A program made the translations under genes and the position numbers. From NCBI RefSeq assembly GCF_028686475.1, contig NZ_JAQUCA010000003.1, positions 62,001-126,000 on the forward strand: a stretch of 64,000 bases of DNA, written 5' to 3'. The stretch comes from Giesbergeria sp. (GTDB lineage: Bacteria > Pseudomonadota > Gammaproteobacteria > Burkholderiales > Burkholderiaceae_C). Below, in pieces: positions 1 through 8,330 of the stretch. The notes under the pieces were generated by a model that saw only the letters and a program-made list of their open reading frames with translations, ran no database searches and was not told where the DNA came from. Each line of letters opens with the position of its first letter. Position 1 is the first letter of the stretch.

Positions 1-2018
1 GCCCCCGGCACAGTGGTGGTGCTGTCTTGGTAAGCCACTACGCGGTTGCGCCCCTGTTGCTTGGCTTGGTACAGTGCTTCGTCGGCTTGGGTAAACAGGA
101 TGTGCGCCGCTTGCGGCACGGTGTCGGTTTCGGCGCAGTGGTATTGCGGCAGGGGGGCAAATACCGGTTGCACGCTGGTCACGCCCACGCTAATCGTGAC
201 GCAAGCGGCCACCTGCGAGTGGCGATGCTCTAGCGCCAAAGCCTCTATGGCTGCCCGAATGCACTCGGCGGTGCGTTGGGCTTGGGCCGCATCGTTGCCG
301 GGCAGCAGCACCGAGAACTCTTCGCCGCCATAGCGTGCAGCCAGTTCGCCCGAACGGCAGGCACAGGCGGCAATGGCGGTGGCCACTTGGCGCAGGCACT
401 CGTCACCGGCAACATGGCCGTAGTGGTCGTTGTAAGACTTGAAATAATCCACATCAATCATCAACAAGGACAACGGCGTGTGGTTACGCATGGCGCGGTG
501 CCACTCTAGCAGCACATGTTCATCCAACGCACGTCGGTTGGGAATTTGCGTCATCGGATCTAGGCGTACTTTTTCTTCTAGCGCGTTGCGGTAGTTGGCC
601 AGTTCTTGTTCGGATTGTTTGCGCTCGGTAATGTCTTGGATGGTACCAATCATGCGCGCTACTTGGTTGGCATCATGCCCGTTTTCATACTCGCCCCATA
701 CTTCTAGCCAACGCTGTTCGTGGTTGTCTAGGCGCTGGATGCGGTATTGCAAGCGCAAAGGGGTGCGCTCGTCGATGGCTTGGCGGTGGGTGTGGATGAC
801 CTCTGCGCGGTCTTCGGGCACGATGGCGCGCATCCAATCTTCTAGCGTCAAAACGCCTGTGTTGGGCAGGCCAAAAATCTCGGTGGCCATTGAGGACATC
901 AAAAATTGCTCCTGCGCCAAATCCAGCGCAAAGTAGCCTACCGATGCGGCTTTTTGTGCCCCTTCTAGCCAGCGCATATTGCGCTGCAATTGGGTTTTCA
1001 GTTCACGTTCGCGCCGCCAAGCGCGCCGCTGGCCGTAGGCAAATACCAAGCCCGCCAGCAACAGCAGCAAACTGACGGGCAAACTCAGGGCCAAAATTTC
1101 GCGCAGTTGGGTGTCTGCAAAGGCTTCGGCAATGTCAATTTTGGACACCATAATCCAAGATGAATCCGACACCGCACTGACCATTGCCATGACGTGGTGG
1201 CCTCGGTAGTCGTGCCCATAAAGTATGCCGCGCGCTCCAGCAACGGCTTGCACGATGGGGTCATCGGCTTGCAATTGCGCCAGCTGAAATACGGTGGTAC
1301 CGCCTTGGGAGGAGTGGCGCAGTGGATTGAGGGTGCGTACTTCGTCGCCGTGGCGGCTCAACAAGATGGATTCGGCGGTTTCGCGCGGGGTGGGCCAGGT
1401 TTGCAGCTTGGTATAGAGGCTGGCGCGCACATCACTGACCAACCAAATCGCCCCCACCGGCTCGGTGCCCTCAAACAGCGGCACAATGACGCTCAGAAAC
1501 GGAAACGCAAAAAACGCATCACGCCGAGGCTCTAGCACCGTCACTTGGGCCTGTGCCAAGGCGCTTTCTAGGGCTTGCAGCTCGGGGGTGGGCAGGCGGC
1601 CCGTGGTACTGCCGTTGGGCGTAAGCCACAGCTGGCCCTGTGGGTCGGTTAAATAAACTGCCGTGTATTTGGCCCGCTCTTGCAAAATGCGTAGGCGTTC
1701 TTGCATTCGGTGCGTGAGTACCGTGGCCTCGGGCACTTGCAACCATTGTGCGGCCGATTGGGTAAACAGGCTGTCATCGACCAAAGCGCTGGCATCAATC
1801 AGGCGCTGCTCGCGCCAATCTAATACGCTTTGCGTTTGTAGATAATTAATGGCGTGCAGTTCGCGCTCAATTTGGTGCCGGGTATGCTCTTCGCGGCTTT
1901 GGTACACCTGCGGCAGGCCCCACAGAATGCCGCCCAATGCCAATAGACCCAGTGCCAGCCATAAACGGCTGCGCCAAGTGGGCAATAAACGCCGTAAAAA
2001 AGGCTGAAAAAGCGGCAT
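1..2018 (-). CDS. Membrane diguanylate cyclase (Cache-like sensor, PAS, GGDEF), C-terminus cut by window edge
   Basis: Read on the minus strand from ATG at 2018, the frame stays open to base 1, so only the extreme C-terminus is missing. An N-terminal membrane segment (about residues 15-33, LWLALGLLALGGILWGL) is followed by a long periplasmic region that looks like a double-Cache sensor, a second hydrophobic segment, a PAS/PAC domain ending in IQDITERK, and a GGDEF domain. The active site reads RYGGEEF (around 318-335). Five residues before it is RSGE where an RxxD inhibitory I-site normally lies, so product feedback may be weak. It should make cyclic di-GMP from two GTP at the inner membrane in response to an extracytoplasmic signal. 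The gene is divergent from the binding protein at 2152. The family call is secure; the ligand is unknown. Confidence 0.9.
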   Translation of the reverse strand, partial: MPLFQPFLRRLLPTWRSRLWLALGLLALGGILWGLPQVYQSREEHTRHQIERELHAINYLQTQSVLDWREQRLIDASALVDDSLFTQSAAQWLQVPEATVLTHRMQERLRILQERAKYTAVYLTDPQGQLWLTPNGSTTGRLPTPELQALESALAQAQVTVLEPRRDAFFAFPFLSVIVPLFEGTEPVGAIWLVSDVRASLYTKLQTWPTPRETAESILLSRHGDEVRTLNPLRHSSQGGTTVFQLAQLQADDPIVQAVAGARGILYGHDYRGHHVMAMVSAVSDSSWIMVSKIDIAEAFADTQLREILALSLPVSLLLLLAGLVFAYGQRRAWRRERELKTQLQRNMRWLEGAQKAASVGYFALDLAQEQFLMSSMATEIFGLPNTGVLTLEDWMRAIVPEDRAEVIHTHRQAIDERTPLRLQYRIQRLDNHEQRWLEVWGEYENGHDANQVARMIGTIQDITERKQSEQELANYRNALEEKVRLDPMTQIPNRRALDEHVLLEWHRAMRNHTPLSLLMIDVDYFKSYNDHYGHVAGDECLRQVATAIAACACRSGELAARYGGEEFSVLLPGNDAAQAQRTAECIRAAIEALALEHRHSQVAACVTISVGVTSVQPVFAPLPQYHCAETDTVPQAAHILFTQADEALYQAKQQGRNRVVAYQDSTTTVPG

Positions 2019-2151
2019 GTTGGCAGGCGAAGACGCTAGGCAAAAAAGCAATTTCTCAAAAAATGAACCCAAAGTAGGGGGCTTGCACAAAGCCGTGCAT
2101 TATCCTAGCGCTGCTTGCGCCAGTGCATTTGCTTGTTATCAGGAGCTTTTT

Positions 2152-3654
2152 GTGTCTATTTCTCGTCGCTGTGCCTCGGCTGCTTTGCTGGCCAGCCCCT
2201 CGGTCGCTTTACTGGGGTGGTCTGCACCGGCACAGGCGCAGGGCCGACGCAACCGCGTGGTGATTGGGCTGTCTTTAGAGCCTAACAGCCTAGACCCCAC
2301 CTCGTCCCCGTCGGCCTCGATTGGTGAGGTGGTGCATTACACGGTGTTTGAATGCCTGACACGCATTGAAGAAAGCGGCAGCGTCGCGCCGTGGCTGGCC
2401 GAGTCTTGGAGCCGCAGCCCAGATGGCAAAACCTACACCTTTCAGCTGCTCAAAGGGGTGCGCTTTCATGATGATGCCGTGTTGGATGCCGCTGCGGTTA
2501 AATTTTCGTTTGAGCGCGCCCAAGCCCCCAACTCCCATAACAAAGCCAAGCGCACTCTGTTCAACAACATAGTGGGCATTGCCACCCCAGACGTGCATAC
2601 GGTAGTCATTACCTTGCAATACCCGGATGGCAATTTTTTGTTTCGCTTGGGCGAGAACACCGCCGTTATTTTGCACCCGGCCAGTGCAGCACAAGCCAGC
2701 CATTACCCGATTGGTACCGGCCCCTATCGCTTTGATTATTGGAAAAAGGGCCACAGCATTACCCTGCGTAAGTTTACTGGGCACCGCAACACCAGCCATG
2801 TGGCCCTAGAGCAGGCCGTGTTTCGTTTTATCAACGACCCAGCAGAACAGGCCAAGGCGGTGTTTACCGAAGAAGTGGACTTGCTGTTTAACATTGCCAC
2901 ACAAAACGCACAGCAGTTTCAAGCCAACAAGCGCTATCAGGTGGTGATTGGGGCTTCCAACGGCAAGGGCATGGTGGCCATCAACCACCGGCGCAAGCCC
3001 TTGGACGATGTGCGCGTGCGCCGCGCCATCACCCACGCCATTGACCGCGAAGCCTTTATCCAGCGCATGTTGGATGGTCGGGGGCGGGTGATTGGTAGCC
3101 ATTTTTCACCGTCCGAGCCGGGCTATGTGCATTTGGCCGGTGTCTATCCCTACGACCCCGCCAAAGCCCGGGCTTTGCTGCAAGAGGCCGGAGTCAAAAC
3201 GCCGCTCCCCCTGACCTTGACGCTGCCGCCCTCCCCGTATGCACGCACTGACCGCTCGATGCTGGCCGACAATTTGTCGCAAGTGGGGATTGAACTGAAA
3301 TCGGAAGAGGTAACGTGGCCGCAGTGGTTAGAAGGCCCGTTCAAAGGCCACTTTGACCTGACCATGATCAACCACGTCGAGCCACTAGACTACCCCATCT
3401 ATGCAGACCCGGATTATTATTTTGGCTACGACAGCCCCGCCTTTCGCGAGCTGATGGCGCGCCACGCTGCCAGCGATAATCCGCGTGAGCGTCAAATGCT
3501 GTTTGCCCAGTTGCAACGCCATTTGGCCCACGATGCCGTCAATGCTTGGATTTTTGCCTCGCAAATTACCGCTGTGGCGCGCAAGGGGCTGAAAGGTTGG
3601 TGGATGAACTACCCCATTTTTGCCCACGATATTGCCGCTATGCGCTGGGATTGA
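2152..3654 (+). CDS. ABC transporter substrate-binding protein, peptide/opine type (SBP_bac_5 family)
   Basis: Solute-binding protein of the DppA/OppA/NikA family, about 500 residues. I chose the GTG at 2152 because AGGAG lies six bases upstream (2141-2145) and the following 30 residues form a typical signal peptide ending APAQAQ; reading from the earlier ATG at 2017 would put an unlikely hydrophilic stretch before it. SISRRC at the N-terminus makes a Tat route conceivable, but Sec is as likely. Family hallmarks are the N-terminal LEPNSLDP stretch, WSRSPDGKTYTFQLLKGVRFHDD and RRAITHAIDRE. No permease or ATPase genes adjoin it, so it is an orphan that must work with a transporter encoded elsewhere. 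The substrate cannot be read from sequence. Confidence 0.88.
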   Translation: MSISRRCASAALLASPSVALLGWSAPAQAQGRRNRVVIGLSLEPNSLDPTSSPSASIGEVVHYTVFECLTRIEESGSVAPWLAESWSRSPDGKTYTFQLLKGVRFHDDAVLDAAAVKFSFERAQAPNSHNKAKRTLFNNIVGIATPDVHTVVITLQYPDGNFLFRLGENTAVILHPASAAQASHYPIGTGPYRFDYWKKGHSITLRKFTGHRNTSHVALEQAVFRFINDPAEQAKAVFTEEVDLLFNIATQNAQQFQANKRYQVVIGASNGKGMVAINHRRKPLDDVRVRRAITHAIDREAFIQRMLDGRGRVIGSHFSPSEPGYVHLAGVYPYDPAKARALLQEAGVKTPLPLTLTLPPSPYARTDRSMLADNLSQVGIELKSEEVTWPQWLEGPFKGHFDLTMINHVEPLDYPIYADPDYYFGYDSPAFRELMARHAASDNPRERQMLFAQLQRHLAHDAVNAWIFASQITAVARKGLKGWWMNYPIFAHDIAAMRWD

Positions 3655-3704
3655 GCGCAGGCATACTGCGTTTTGCCACCCGCCCCCATCCAAAGCCTGT
3701 TTTT

Positions 3705-4748
3705 ATGTCCGAGCCTAAGCACCCTTCCTATCCTCCTGCGCCAGACTTATGGGGCGCTCAGCCAGCGCCTCCATCCCCGCCTGCACCAGCCAGCAGCCCA
3801 GCAGCCCACGCCCCCGGCTGGGAGCGCGAGGTGTTAGAAAAACTGGTATTGGGCACCTTGGCCGAGCAGCGTGCAGCGCGGCGTTGGCGCACTCTTACCC
3901 GCTTGGGCTGGTTGGCCTTTGTGGCCTTTTTGTTCTGGATGATGATGTCGCAAGACATGGCCGCGTCCAGCCAAAAAAGCAAACCGCACACCGCTGTGGT
4001 CAGTATCAAGGGGGAAATTGCTGCCGGAGCCGATGCCAGTGCCGAGAACATCATGGCAGCCATGCGGACGGCGCTAGAAGACCGAGGCTCCAAGGCGCTG
4101 GTGTTGCTGATTAACTCGCCCGGTGGCAGCCCGGTGCAGGCGGGCATCATCAACGATGAAATCGTGCGCCTCAAGGCCAAGCACCGCAAACCCATTTATG
4201 CCGTGGTAGAAGAAACCTGCGCCTCGGCGGCCTATTACATCGCTGCTGCTGCCGATGTGATTTATGTCGATAAGGCCAGCATTGTGGGCAGCATTGGTGT
4301 GCTGATGGACGGTTTTGGCTTCACTGGCACGATGGACAAACTGGGCGTAGAGCGGCGCCTGCTCACAGCGGGCGAAAACAAAGGCTTTTTAGACCCCTTC
4401 AGCCCCCAATCTGAGCAACAACGGGCCTATGCCCAAACCATGTTAGACCATATCCACCAGCAGTTTATTGCCGTGGTGCAAGCTGGGCGCGGTGACCGAC
4501 TCAAGCCGACAGAGCAAATGTTCAGCGGCCTGTTTTGGACGGGGCCACAGGCGATAGAAATGGGCTTGGCCGACCATCTGGGCAGCGTCGATTTTGTCGC
4601 GCGCGAGGTGATTAAAGCCGAAGAGTTAATTGACTACACCCGCCACGAAAACGTAGCCGAGCGCTTGGCCAAGCGCTTTGGTGTAGCCGTAGGCCAAGGC
4701 ATGGCGCGGGCTTTGCAAACGCAGGCCGCCGTACCGCAATTGCGCTAA
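3705..4748 (+). CDS. S49 family signal-peptide peptidase-like serine protease (SppA type)
   Basis: Single-domain S49 protease of about 347 residues. A proline-rich cytoplasmic N-terminus precedes one membrane anchor (GWLAFVAFLFWMMM, near residue 70), then the ClpP-like fold. The nucleophile serine is in ETCASAAYYIA and the likely Lys partner is in AGENKGFLDPF, as in Bacillus SppA; GSIGVLMDGFG follows the nucleophile region as expected. The family cleaves leftover signal peptides and membrane proteins. ATG at 3705 gives the conventional short tail; the frame is open further upstream into the previous gene but without a plausible start. lemA follows 24 bases later on the same strand and may be co-transcribed. 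Confidence 0.9.
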   Translation: MSEPKHPSYPPAPDLWGAQPAPPSPPAPASSPAAHAPGWEREVLEKLVLGTLAEQRAARRWRTLTRLGWLAFVAFLFWMMMSQDMAASSQKSKPHTAVVSIKGEIAAGADASAENIMAAMRTALEDRGSKALVLLINSPGGSPVQAGIINDEIVRLKAKHRKPIYAVVEETCASAAYYIAAAADVIYVDKASIVGSIGVLMDGFGFTGTMDKLGVERRLLTAGENKGFLDPFSPQSEQQRAYAQTMLDHIHQQFIAVVQAGRGDRLKPTEQMFSGLFWTGPQAIEMGLADHLGSVDFVAREVIKAEELIDYTRHENVAERLAKRFGVAVGQGMARALQTQAAVPQLR

Positions 4749-4772
4749 ATCATTGTTGTTCTGGGGGCCGCT

Positions 4773-5366
4773 ATGGACATGACAGGTTGGATACCACTGC
4801 TGTTGCTGGTGGCGGTGTTGTGGTGGGCTATCAAGGTCTATAACCGGCTGGTGCAGTTGCGTAACCGCATCAGCAATGCCTTTGGCCAAATTGATGTGCA
4901 GCTCAAGCGCCGCCATGATTTGGTGCCCAATTTGGTCGAGGTAGCGCGTGGCTACCTGAAGCACGAGGCCGCCACCCTAGAGGCCGTGATTCAGGCACGC
5001 GGCCAAGCCCAAGGGGCCGCCAAAACCGCACGCAACCAGCCCACCGATGCTGCCGCCATTGGTGCATTGGCCGTGGCCGAGGGCGCTTTAGGTGCCAGCT
5101 TGGGCCGCCTGATGGTGGTGGCCGAAAGCTACCCCGAACTCAAAGCCGATGCCACTATGGCCGCCCTGAGCGAAGAACTGACCAGCACCGAAAACCGCAT
5201 TGGCTTTGCCCGCCAAGCCTACAACGACCAAGCGCTGGACTTTAACAACGCGGCCACACAGTTTCCGGCCCTGTTGGTGGCACGGCTGACGGGTTTTACC
5301 CCCGCCGCCATGTTGCAGTCCACCCAATCCGAGGCCGAGCGCCAAGCGCCGCGCGTGCAGTTCTAA
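4773..5366 (+). CDS. lemA: LemA family membrane protein
   Basis: LemA protein of 197 residues with one N-terminal membrane helix (residues 4-20, WIPLLLLVAVLWWAIKV), then the conserved YNRLVQLRNRISNAFGQIDV and LKRRHDLVPNLVEVARGY stretches and a helical-bundle body with the ENRIGFARQAYND signature. The molecular function of LemA is not established; in other bacteria it is linked to envelope stress and M48 proteases. It follows the S49 protease closely and converges on hmp with only six bases between the stop codons. An M48 protease lies 3 kb away, not adjacent. Naming is secure, function open. Confidence 0.9.
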   Translation: MDMTGWIPLLLLVAVLWWAIKVYNRLVQLRNRISNAFGQIDVQLKRRHDLVPNLVEVARGYLKHEAATLEAVIQARGQAQGAAKTARNQPTDAAAIGALAVAEGALGASLGRLMVVAESYPELKADATMAALSEELTSTENRIGFARQAYNDQALDFNNAATQFPALLVARLTGFTPAAMLQSTQSEAERQAPRVQF

Positions 5367-5372
5367 ACCCGT

Positions 5373-6554
5373 TCAGGCCAAAGCTGCCGCTGGGCCAAAA
5401 AACTCATAATGGGTTTGGCTTTCGGGTACGCCCAAGGCAGCCAAACTGCGCTTGACCAAGGCCATAAACGGCTTGGGGCCAAGGAAGTAGGCATCCACAT
5501 CGCGGTTTTTGGGTAGCCATTGGGCCAATTGCTCGGTAGTTAAATAGCCCACGGCATCGGCACCATCAGCCTCGGTGGCTTGGTCGTAGCTGTAAAAGCG
5601 GTGCAATTGCGGGTACTGGGTGGCCAAGGCATCCACGGTGTCGCGGAAGGCGTGCACGGCCCGGCTGCGCGCACAATGGATGAAATGCACTGGCCGTCCG
5701 CTGGGCAAAGCCGCTTGCAGCATAGCCAGTGTGGGGGTAATGCCCACGCCACCGCTAATCAGCACCAAAGGCTTGGCGCTGGCTTGCAGCGTGAACGGGC
5801 CAGCAGGTGGAAACACCTCCAGCACACTGCCCTCTTGCACTTGGTCGTGTAGGTAGTTAGACACCACGCCGCCCGCTTCGCGCTTGACGCTGATGCGCAA
5901 GCTTTTGCCATCGGCAATGCTCGAGAGTGAATAGTTGCGCCGCTGTTCTTCTTGGCCTGCAATCGCCAAGCGCAAGCCAATGTATTGGCCGGGCAGGTAG
6001 CGCAACACCGGGCCGCCATCTTCTGGTTCTAGGTAAAACGAGGTGATTTCGGCGCTCTCGGCCACCTTGCCTGCTACCCGGAAACGGCGCACACCGCGCC
6101 AGCCACCTTCCGCAGCAGCATTGGCGGCATAGACTTGTTCTTCAGCACCAATCAGCATATCGGCCAGCTGTTGGTACGCTGCGCCCCAAGCGGCCAGCAC
6201 TTCGTCAGTGGCAATCTCTGCCCCCAGCACTTCGCGAATGGCACGCAACAGGCAAGTACCGACGATGGGGTACTGCTCGGGCAGCACTTGCAAAGCCACA
6301 TGCTTATGCACAATTTGCGCGGGCAGGTTGCCCAGCTTTTCCAAATGGTCGATATGGCGCGCATACATCAGCACACTGTTAGCCAAGGCGCGGGGTTGGT
6401 CGCCACTGGCTTGGTGCGCTTGGTTGAACAGGGGGCGCACCTCGGGGTACTCTTTGAGCATGATGCCGTAGAAGTGCTTGGTCAAGGTCTCACCGCCGGT
6501 TTCTAGCAGTGGAACGGTGGCTTTGACAATGGCACGTTGGGCTTCGGTCAGCAT
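5373..6554 (-). CDS. hmp: Flavohemoprotein, nitric oxide dioxygenase
   Basis: About 393 residues: N-terminal globin domain (1-140; proximal His in VHKHVALQV), FAD-binding domain with RNYSLSS, and NAD-binding domain with GGVGITPTLAML. It oxidises NO with O2 and NAD(P)H to nitrate in the cytoplasm. The start at 6554 gives the conventional MLTEAQR N-terminus and is preceded on the coding strand by TTGGAG about nine bases away. It is divergent from norR, and the intergenic region holds a clear sigma54 -24/-12 element reading towards hmp and NorR-type operators further upstream, so NO-inducible sigma54 control is likely. Confidence 0.97.
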   Translation of the reverse strand: MLTEAQRAIVKATVPLLETGGETLTKHFYGIMLKEYPEVRPLFNQAHQASGDQPRALANSVLMYARHIDHLEKLGNLPAQIVHKHVALQVLPEQYPIVGTCLLRAIREVLGAEIATDEVLAAWGAAYQQLADMLIGAEEQVYAANAAAEGGWRGVRRFRVAGKVAESAEITSFYLEPEDGGPVLRYLPGQYIGLRLAIAGQEEQRRNYSLSSIADGKSLRISVKREAGGVVSNYLHDQVQEGSVLEVFPPAGPFTLQASAKPLVLISGGVGITPTLAMLQAALPSGRPVHFIHCARSRAVHAFRDTVDALATQYPQLHRFYSYDQATEADGADAVGYLTTEQLAQWLPKNRDVDAYFLGPKPFMALVKRSLAALGVPESQTHYEFFGPAAALA

Positions 6555-6628
6555 AAAAAGGGGTCTCCAAGAAATCAAACAGGGTTCAAAATAGACTAAG
6601 CCACATGAATGTGGACTTATCTGCCTAA

Positions 6629-6644
6629 TGCAGTATTTATGCCA
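6629..6644 (-). promoter_or_regulatory. Sigma54 (-24/-12) promoter of hmp
   Basis: On the minus strand the 16 bases read TGGCATAAATACTGCA against the consensus TGGCAC-N5-TTGCA. The invariant GG and GC are separated by exactly ten bases. It lies about 75 bases upstream of the hmp start and downstream (in hmp sense) of the NorR-type sites, the arrangement expected for an enhancer-binding-protein-controlled promoter. Confidence 0.85.
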
Positions 6645-6685
6645 ATTTTTTAATCCTTAAAAAACAAAGCGTTATTTCAAATGAA

Positions 6686-6742
6686 GTCTTTTTGACTGCA
6701 TCTAAAAACGTGTCATAAAGACTGCATAATGGTCAATATGAC
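6686..6742. promoter_or_regulatory. Three NorR-type operators (GTC-N5-GAC)
   Basis: Three inverted repeats of the NorR core GT-N7-AC occur at 6686-6696 (GTCTTTTTGAC), 6712-6722 (GTCATAAAGAC) and 6732-6742 (GTCAATATGAC). All share the stricter form GTC-N5-GAC. Centres are 26 and 20 bases apart. They sit roughly 40-100 bases upstream of the sigma54 promoter for hmp. The third overlaps the first codons of norR, which suggests autoregulation. Three such sites are known upstream of norVW in E. coli; assigning them to this NorR is inference from motif and position. Confidence 0.85.
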
Positions 6743-8330
6743 TATCTCTGCCCTGTTAGCCGCCTTGGTGCCTTTGGTGGCCGATTTATCGCGCGAGCTG
6801 CCCGAATGTGAACGTTACCGGCGCTTGCTGCAAGCGGTGCGTGCCTTGTTTCCATGCGATGCCGTGGCTTTGTTGCGGCTGGAGGGTGAATGGCTGGTGC
6901 CCTTGGCAATGGACGGCCTGAGCAGCGATGCGCTGGGGCGGCGTTTTCGGGTGGATGCCCATCCGCGCTTGCAAATGTTGTTACAGGCCAGTCAGCCCAT
7001 GCTTTTTCCGCCCGGCAGCGATTTACCCGACCCCTACGATGGCCTGATTGATGGCCTGTGCGGGCAATTGGAAGTACACGATTGCATGGGCTGCGCCTTG
7101 GCAATAGAAGGGCAAGCTTGGGGGCTGTTGACTTTGGATGCGCTGGTGCCGGGGCGTTTTACCCCAGCGCATTTGGCCGCCTTGCAAGCCTTTGCCGATT
7201 TGGCCGCTGCCACCGTAGCCGCCACGGTACGCATCAACCGGCTGGCCGAACGGGTAGAAAACGAACACCTGCGCGCCGAACGCTACCGGCTGGCCGCCAG
7301 TGGTGCTGCTTCTGCCCACCAGCTGATGGGGCACAGCCCAGCCATGCAGCAGTTATTGCAGGAAATAGAACTGGTCGGCCCCAGTGATTTAACCGTGCTG
7401 ATTAGCGGAGAAACCGGTGTCGGCAAAGAACTGGTAGCCCGGGCGCTGCACGCGCGTTCTGGCCGGGCAGAACGGCCTTTGGTGATTGTGAACTGTGCCG
7501 CCTTGCCCGACACCTTGGTGGAAAGTGAACTGTTTGGCCATGTGCGCGGCGCTTTTACCGGTGCCGTGCAAGAGCGCCAAGGCAAGTTTGAATGGGCCGA
7601 TGGCGGCACGCTGTTTTTGGATGAAGTGGGCGAGCTGCCCTTACCGGTGCAAGCCAAACTGTTGCGCGTGCTGCAAAGCGGCCAGTTGCAACGCCTAGGC
7701 TCCGACCGTGAACACCATGTGGATGTGCGCCTGGTAGTCGCCAGCAACCGCGATTTGGCCGACGAAGTACGGGCCGGACGGATGCGGGCCGATATTTACC
7801 ACCGCCTGAGTGTCTATCCGCTGCCAGTACCGCCTTTGCGCGAGCGTGGGCGTGATGTGTTGTTGCTGAGCGGCTTTTTTCTGGAAGAAAATCGCAACCG
7901 CTTAGGCTTGGGCAGTTTGCGCCTAGACCGCGAGGCCCAAGCCGCGCTGCTGGCCTACGACTGGCCGGGCAATGTGCGCGAGCTAGAGCATTTGATTGGG
8001 CGCAGCGTACTGAAAGCACTGGGCCGCCACCGGCCGCGCCCGCGCATTTTGAGCCTCACGGCGGCCGATTTGGGCCTGCCCGAACCGGGCTTGTCATCAG
8101 GTGGGCCAAAGGGTGTTTTGCCTTCTGCACCGCCCGCCCCTGCTGGGCCAGTAGGACAAAGTTTGCGCGCCAGCGTGCAAGCCTTTGAACGCCAATGGGT
8201 GCAAGACTGTTTGCAGCGGCATGATTACCATTGGGCTGCCGCAGCGCGTGAGTTGCAACTTGACCGGGCCAATTTAGCGCGGCTGGCAAAGCGGCTGGGC
8301 ATCAGCCCGAACAGGAGCGCCAAAAAATGA
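6729..8330 (+). CDS. norR: NorR, nitric-oxide-responsive sigma54 transcription activator
   Basis: 533 residues with the three-domain NorR layout: N-terminal GAF domain (about 20-170) that carries the NO-sensing non-haem iron in the family, central AAA+ domain (about 200-435) with Walker A GETGVGKE, the sigma54-contact loop GAFTGA and Walker B GGTLFLDEVGEL, and a C-terminal Fis-type helix-turn-helix (LQLDRANLARLAKRLGI). ATG at 6729 and the ATG three codons later (6738) are both possible; neither has a strong Shine-Dalgarno, and operator 3 covers this spot. It is divergent from its presumed target hmp. The stop overlaps the start of the M48 protease gene, so the two are translationally coupled. 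Confidence 0.95.
   Translation: MVNMTISALLAALVPLVADLSRELPECERYRRLLQAVRALFPCDAVALLRLEGEWLVPLAMDGLSSDALGRRFRVDAHPRLQMLLQASQPMLFPPGSDLPDPYDGLIDGLCGQLEVHDCMGCALAIEGQAWGLLTLDALVPGRFTPAHLAALQAFADLAAATVAATVRINRLAERVENEHLRAERYRLAASGAASAHQLMGHSPAMQQLLQEIELVGPSDLTVLISGETGVGKELVARALHARSGRAERPLVIVNCAALPDTLVESELFGHVRGAFTGAVQERQGKFEWADGGTLFLDEVGELPLPVQAKLLRVLQSGQLQRLGSDREHHVDVRLVVASNRDLADEVRAGRMRADIYHRLSVYPLPVPPLRERGRDVLLLSGFFLEENRNRLGLGSLRLDREAQAALLAYDWPGNVRELEHLIGRSVLKALGRHRPRPRILSLTAADLGLPEPGLSSGGPKGVLPSAPPAPAGPVGQSLRASVQAFERQWVQDCLQRHDYHWAAAARELQLDRANLARLAKRLGISPNRSAKK

Noticed and set aside
2017-2151. Start of the binding protein at ATG 2017
   Set aside because: It would bury the signal peptide 45 residues inside; GTG 2152 with AGGAG fits better.
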